Source: Sinorhizobium mexicanum | GTDB lineage: Bacteria > Pseudomonadota > Alphaproteobacteria > Rhizobiales > Rhizobiaceae | Length of the DNA stretch: 64,000 nt | Direction: 5' to 3' | NCBI RefSeq assembly: GCF_013488225.1 | Contig: NZ_CP041241.1 | Coordinates: 1,178,001-1,242,000, forward strand | In this document: piece after piece, positions 60,810 through 64,000 of the stretch | How positions within the stretch are numbered: position 1 is the first letter of the stretch | Layout: every line of letters starts with the position of its first letter | The notes under the pieces: model-generated | Database searches by the model: none | What the model saw: the letters and a program-made list of their open reading frames with translations, nothing else | What the model was told of the DNA's origin: nothing | Position numbers and translations under genes: made by a program

Positions 60810-62713
60810 AGTCAAAATCGCATCAAAACCTGTTGCTTGGACTAGTGCCAATCGCCGTCACCGCTGTTGCCGTTTATGTTGTCGAGTGGCGCTGGCCGGG
60901 ATTGGCCACCGGCCTCTCCGGGAAGACGGCACACTGGTTTCTCCGGGCGTCACCCGTGCCGGCGTTTTTGCTTGGACCGCTTGCCGGATTGCTGACCGTA
61001 CAGATGCTGCCGTTGCACCGGCGAAGGTCGGTCGCAATGGCGAGCCTTGCCTGCTTCCTCTCCGTCGCCGGCTTCTACGCACTGCGCGAATTTCGCCGAC
61101 TCGCTCCGTCCGTGGAGAGCGGCGCGGTGACATGGGATCGGGCGCTTTCCTATCTCGATATGATGGTCGTCCTCGGCGCATTCGCCGGCTTCGTGGCCGT
61201 GGCAGTGGCTGCCCGCATTTCCACCGTCGTGTCAGATCCAGTGAAGCGCGCCAAGCGCGGAACCTTTGGGGACGCAGATTGGCTGCCCATGTCGGCGGCA
61301 GGAAAACTGTTTCCGCCCGACGGCGAGATCGTCGTCGGCGAGCGTTACCAGGTCGACAAGGAAATCGTCCATGAGCTCGCGTTTGATCCGAACGATCGGG
61401 CCACATGGGGGCAAGGCGGCAAAGCCCCGTTGCTCACCTACAAGCAGGACTTCGATTCCACGCATATGCTCTTCTTTGCCGGGTCGGGCGGATACAAGAC
61501 CACGAGCAATGTCGTGCCGACCGCGCTCCGTTACACCGGCCCGCTCATCTGCCTCGATCCCTCCACGGAGGTCGCGCCAATGGTGGTCGAACATCGCACC
61601 CGCATCCTCGGTCGCGAGGTGATGGTGCTCGATCCGACAAAGCCGATCATGGGTTTCAATGTGCTCGACGGGATCGGGACGTCGCGGCAGAAGGAGGAGG
61701 ACATAGTCGGCATCGCGCATATGCTGCTGTCGGAAAGTGTACGTTTCGAATCCTCGACCGGGTCGTATTTCCTGAACCAGGCGCACAATCTTCTAACCGG
61801 CCTACTCGCCCATGTGATGCTGTCGCCGGAATATGAGGGACGACGAAACCTGCGCAATCTCCGGCAGATCGTTTCCGAGCCGGAGCCCTCGGTGCTGGCG
61901 ATGCTGCGTGACATTCAGGAGCACTCCGCTTCGGCTTTCATCCGGGAGACGCTTGGCGTCTTCACGAACATGACTGAGCAGACCTTCAGCGGCGTCTATT
62001 CGACGGCATCGAAGGATACGCAGTGGCTGTCCCTCGACAATTATGCCGCCCTTGTCTGCGGCAACGCCTTTCGGTCGAGCGACCTAGTCAGCGGCGAGAA
62101 GGACGTCTTCTTAAACATCCCGGCATCGATCCTTCGCTCCTATCCGGGCATCGGCCGCGTGATCATCGGCTCGCTTATCAATGCTATGGTTCAGGCCGAT
62201 GGCGGCTTCAAGCGCCGGGCACTCTTCATGCTCGATGAGGCCGATCTCCTTGGCTATATGCGCGTGCTGGAGGAGGCGCGCGACCGAGGCAGAAAGTACG
62301 GCATCAGCATGATGCTGATGTACCAGTCGGTCGGACAGCTGGAGCGGCACTTCGGGAAGGACGGCGCAACGTCGTGGATCGACGGATGCGCCTTCGCTAG
62401 CTATGCCGCGATCAAGGCGCTCGACACGGCACGCAACGTCTCGGCGCAGTGTGGCGACATGACGGTCGAGGTGAAGGGCAGCTCGCGCAGCGTCGGCTGG
62501 GACACAAAGAGCGGAGCGTCGCGCAAATCGGAGAGCGTCAACTTCCAGCGCCGGCCGCTGATCATGCCGCACGAGATCACACAGTCCATGCGCAAGGACG
62601 AGCAGGTCATCATCGTGCAGGGCCATAGCCCGATCCGTTGCGGTCGCGCGATCTACTTCAGGCGAAAGGACATGAACGAAGCGGCAAAGGCCAATCGTTT
62701 CGTCAAGATTTGA
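60800..62713 (+). CDS. traG: Type IV coupling protein TraG
   Basis: A 637-residue VirD4/TraG-type ATPase that brings the relaxosome to the mating-pair channel. It starts with a GTG at 60800. Three or four N-terminal helices lie in residues 10-140. Walker A is AGSGGYKTT (227-235) and Walker B is LFMLDEADLLGYM. Other coupling-protein motifs include TQWLSLDNYAALVCG and YGISMMLMYQSVGQL. The length is normal. It is the last gene of the traCDG operon; the next gene on the right is convergent. Confidence 0.94.
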   Translation: MALKSKSHQNLLLGLVPIAVTAVAVYVVEWRWPGLATGLSGKTAHWFLRASPVPAFLLGPLAGLLTVQMLPLHRRRSVAMASLACFLSVAGFYALREFRRLAPSVESGAVTWDRALSYLDMMVVLGAFAGFVAVAVAARISTVVSDPVKRAKRGTFGDADWLPMSAAGKLFPPDGEIVVGERYQVDKEIVHELAFDPNDRATWGQGGKAPLLTYKQDFDSTHMLFFAGSGGYKTTSNVVPTALRYTGPLICLDPSTEVAPMVVEHRTRILGREVMVLDPTKPIMGFNVLDGIGTSRQKEEDIVGIAHMLLSESVRFESSTGSYFLNQAHNLLTGLLAHVMLSPEYEGRRNLRNLRQIVSEPEPSVLAMLRDIQEHSASAFIRETLGVFTNMTEQTFSGVYSTASKDTQWLSLDNYAALVCGNAFRSSDLVSGEKDVFLNIPASILRSYPGIGRVIIGSLINAMVQADGGFKRRALFMLDEADLLGYMRVLEEARDRGRKYGISMMLMYQSVGQLERHFGKDGATSWIDGCAFASYAAIKALDTARNVSAQCGDMTVEVKGSSRSVGWDTKSGASRKSESVNFQRRPLIMPHEITQSMRKDEQVIIVQGHSPIRCGRAIYFRRKDMNEAAKANRFVKI

Positions 62714-62924
62714 CGTTCCGTGTTGCGTACCGCCCAATCCCAGAACGGTAGCCCCCTACGATACTGTTCGGGCGGATCGTCGGAGGCGGTGGGGGCGTGA
62801 GCCGGTCGAGAAGGATCGTGTAGCCGATTGTGAAGGCAACAAGACCGATCGTCAGGCCGAACGCCCATCAGGGAATGCCGTTGGCCGCATCCCGGTTCGC
62901 GAAGACGACGACGCCCGCCGGCAT
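62703..62924 (-). pseudogene. Decayed small membrane-protein ORF next to virB11
   Basis: On the minus strand an ATG at 62924 opens PAGVVVFANRDAANGIP, then a TGA (62868-62870), and the same frame continues WAFGLTIGLVAFTIGYTILLDRL and PPPPPTIRPNS to a stop at 62703. With the stop read as Trp it would be a 73-residue protein with one transmembrane helix. It follows virB11 on the same strand, where an accessory transfer gene would be expected. I do not recognise it. The rest of 62714-63002 holds nothing else. Confidence 0.4.
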
Positions 62925-63002
62925 GATCGAAGCGTGATGCCCTCGGCAATCAGCCCTGAAAGATCGATGGCTACCCTATTGCTGCACCAAAGGAAACTGC
63001 AT

Positions 63003-63998
63003 CTAACAAGGCGGATCGTAGTAGATCTCGGTCACGCGAAACCGTCCATCCCTCCTCTTGCATTGAATGATTATGTCTATGGCGTTCTTCAGAAGGCTGC
63101 GGATGTCGTTTCGATCAAGTTCCCGGCCGCTCTCGGACTCCTTGACGAGGAGCGTCAGTTGTTCGAGCGCCAACCTCGTGGAGTCGGCGTGCACGGTCGT
63201 GATCGAGCCGGGATGCCCGGAGTTGACGTTGCGGATGTAGGAGAAGGCCGTACCGTCACGCAACTCTTGCAGCAGAATACGGTCGGGCCGCATGCGCAGG
63301 CAGGCCTCCAAGAGCTCCCCCGCCCCGATCGTCGAGAGCCCCTGCCTCCCCTTCGAATAGAACAGCCGCACATGATTTGGATGCGGAATGACGAGTTCAG
63401 GCGTGTCCTCTATCGAGATGATCCGCTCGCTTTCGGGGATATGCCGGATCAGCGCCTTCGACAGCGTCGTTTTTCCTGATCCGGTTGCGCCCGAAATTAT
63501 GATGTTCTTGCGTGCCACGACCGCCGCGTGCAGGAACTGCTTGTGGTGCCCGGATTTATGGAGTTCGCTCAGCGTGAGGTCTGCAGTCGTCATGCCATCG
63601 GCGACAGGCCTCACATCCGCGAAAAGCCCATCACCCTCCAGATCATCGAGGCTCAGTGTCACGGAAGACGGCTTTCGGATTGTGATGCTGATCGTGTTCT
63701 TGCTCGTCGCGGGCGGGATGACGATCTGAATGCGCTCCTCGTCCGGCAGGGCCGCTGAAAGGATCGGATGCTGCTCGTCGATCGCCTGGTTCGAATAGGT
63801 GGCAATGGCGCGAGCCAATCGCATCAGCTTCTCGAAGGTGCACTCCGGCACGGCGTGGGTCCGCCATCCCCCCGCCCCTTCGGTGAGCACCTGGCCGGGC
63901 TGGTTGACCACGATCTCGAAGAGCGACCGATCGTTGAAGAAGCGTGACAACGGAGCGAGGAGCTCGCGCACGACACCGGCATCGGGATGTTCTGACAT
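63003..63998 (-). CDS. virB11: Type IV secretion ATPase VirB11
   Basis: A 331-residue secretion ATPase with an N-terminal domain (FNDRSLFEIVVNQPGQVL) and RecA-like C-terminal domain. Walker A is ISGATGSGKTTLS (about 168-180), the Asp box SIEDTPEL, Walker B MRPDRILLQELRDG and the His box VNSGHPGSITTVHADS. Length and sequence fit VirB11 better than TrbB of the Ti trb operon. The ATG lies 2 bp from the window edge, so upstream virB genes presumably continue beyond. With traACDG it suggests a virB-type mating channel for this plasmid. Confidence 0.9.
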   Translation of the reverse strand: MSEHPDAGVVRELLAPLSRFFNDRSLFEIVVNQPGQVLTEGAGGWRTHAVPECTFEKLMRLARAIATYSNQAIDEQHPILSAALPDEERIQIVIPPATSKNTISITIRKPSSVTLSLDDLEGDGLFADVRPVADGMTTADLTLSELHKSGHHKQFLHAAVVARKNIIISGATGSGKTTLSKALIRHIPESERIISIEDTPELVIPHPNHVRLFYSKGRQGLSTIGAGELLEACLRMRPDRILLQELRDGTAFSYIRNVNSGHPGSITTVHADSTRLALEQLTLLVKESESGRELDRNDIRSLLKNAIDIIIQCKRRDGRFRVTEIYYDPPC

Positions 63999-64000
63999 TC

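Noticed and set aside
63003..63998. Calling the ATPase trbB
   Set aside because: The N-terminal domain and length fit VirB11, and no trb genes are next to it.

Overview
The window looks like part of a plasmid or chromid of a Sinorhizobium/Ensifer-type alphaproteobacterium. The grounds are: dense GC-rich coding with many solute-binding ABC transporters; intergenic repeats that match what I remember of the rhizobial RIME mosaic elements; DUF930, DUF1127, DUF6064 and Atu4866-type small proteins; and a rhizobial traA/traCDG transfer region beside a virB11 gene at the right end. I see no rRNA, tRNA, intact transposase, CRISPR array or replication initiator. The assignment rests on recalled family knowledge, not on a search.

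Layout. 0-3.6 kb: CUT1 sugar ABC importer on the minus strand, its ATPase cut by the window edge. 4-6.9 kb: DUF930 envelope protein, Tat-exported aldo/keto reductase, DUF6064 membrane protein. 6.9-14.3 kb: a LacI-led operon (regulator, binding protein, two permeases, cytoplasmic GH127 beta-L-arabinofuranosidase, ATPase) with twin operators at its promoter; it probably imports and splits plant arabino-oligosaccharides. 14.3-19.3 kb: iron-dependent alcohol dehydrogenase/maleylacetate reductase, peptidase T, membrane polyferredoxin and P19-type periplasmic iron protein. 19.6-21.4 kb: GH25 lipoprotein and a phasin-like protein.

22-30 kb is the most unusual stretch. It holds a six-cysteine secreted protein, a GH19 endolysin-like enzyme, a papain-like protease fused to a degenerate alpha/beta-hydrolase, an SGNH hydrolase fused to a caspase-family protease, then a 38-residue exported peptide and a polytopic membrane protein. 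The two halves are each preceded by the same 16-bp TGTWACARATGTAACA element at the same spacing (21 bp) from a TATSAT box. I propose that this is one co-regulated, undescribed lysis/proteolysis system.

30-42.2 kb is an ordinary accessory region: an Atu4866 protein with a divergent LysR, an EAL protein, an internally duplicated Gly-rich secreted protein divergent from a histidine kinase/NarL pair, a GFA enzyme, a CadC-like TPR regulator, DUF1127, an MFS transporter, a Tat-type N/G-repeat protein and a parallel beta-helix lipoprotein.

42.2-55.2 kb looks like one regulon. It has a GntR/FCD regulator, a PotABCD-type importer, class III aminotransferase, TPP enzyme, SDR, two OmpR/PhoB-like response regulators with eroded receiver domains, and an AONS-type aminotransferase. 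The promoters share a TTGCAACA core; the best copy is a perfect 20-bp palindrome. The TPP enzyme carries an internal deletion plus frame change, the AONS-type gene a one-base frameshift, and an MNT-HEPN gene between them is broken.

55.4-64 kb is the conjugation module: traA (relaxase-helicase) divergent from overlapping traC-traD-traG across a probable oriT, then virB11 in convergent orientation with a decayed small membrane ORF between.
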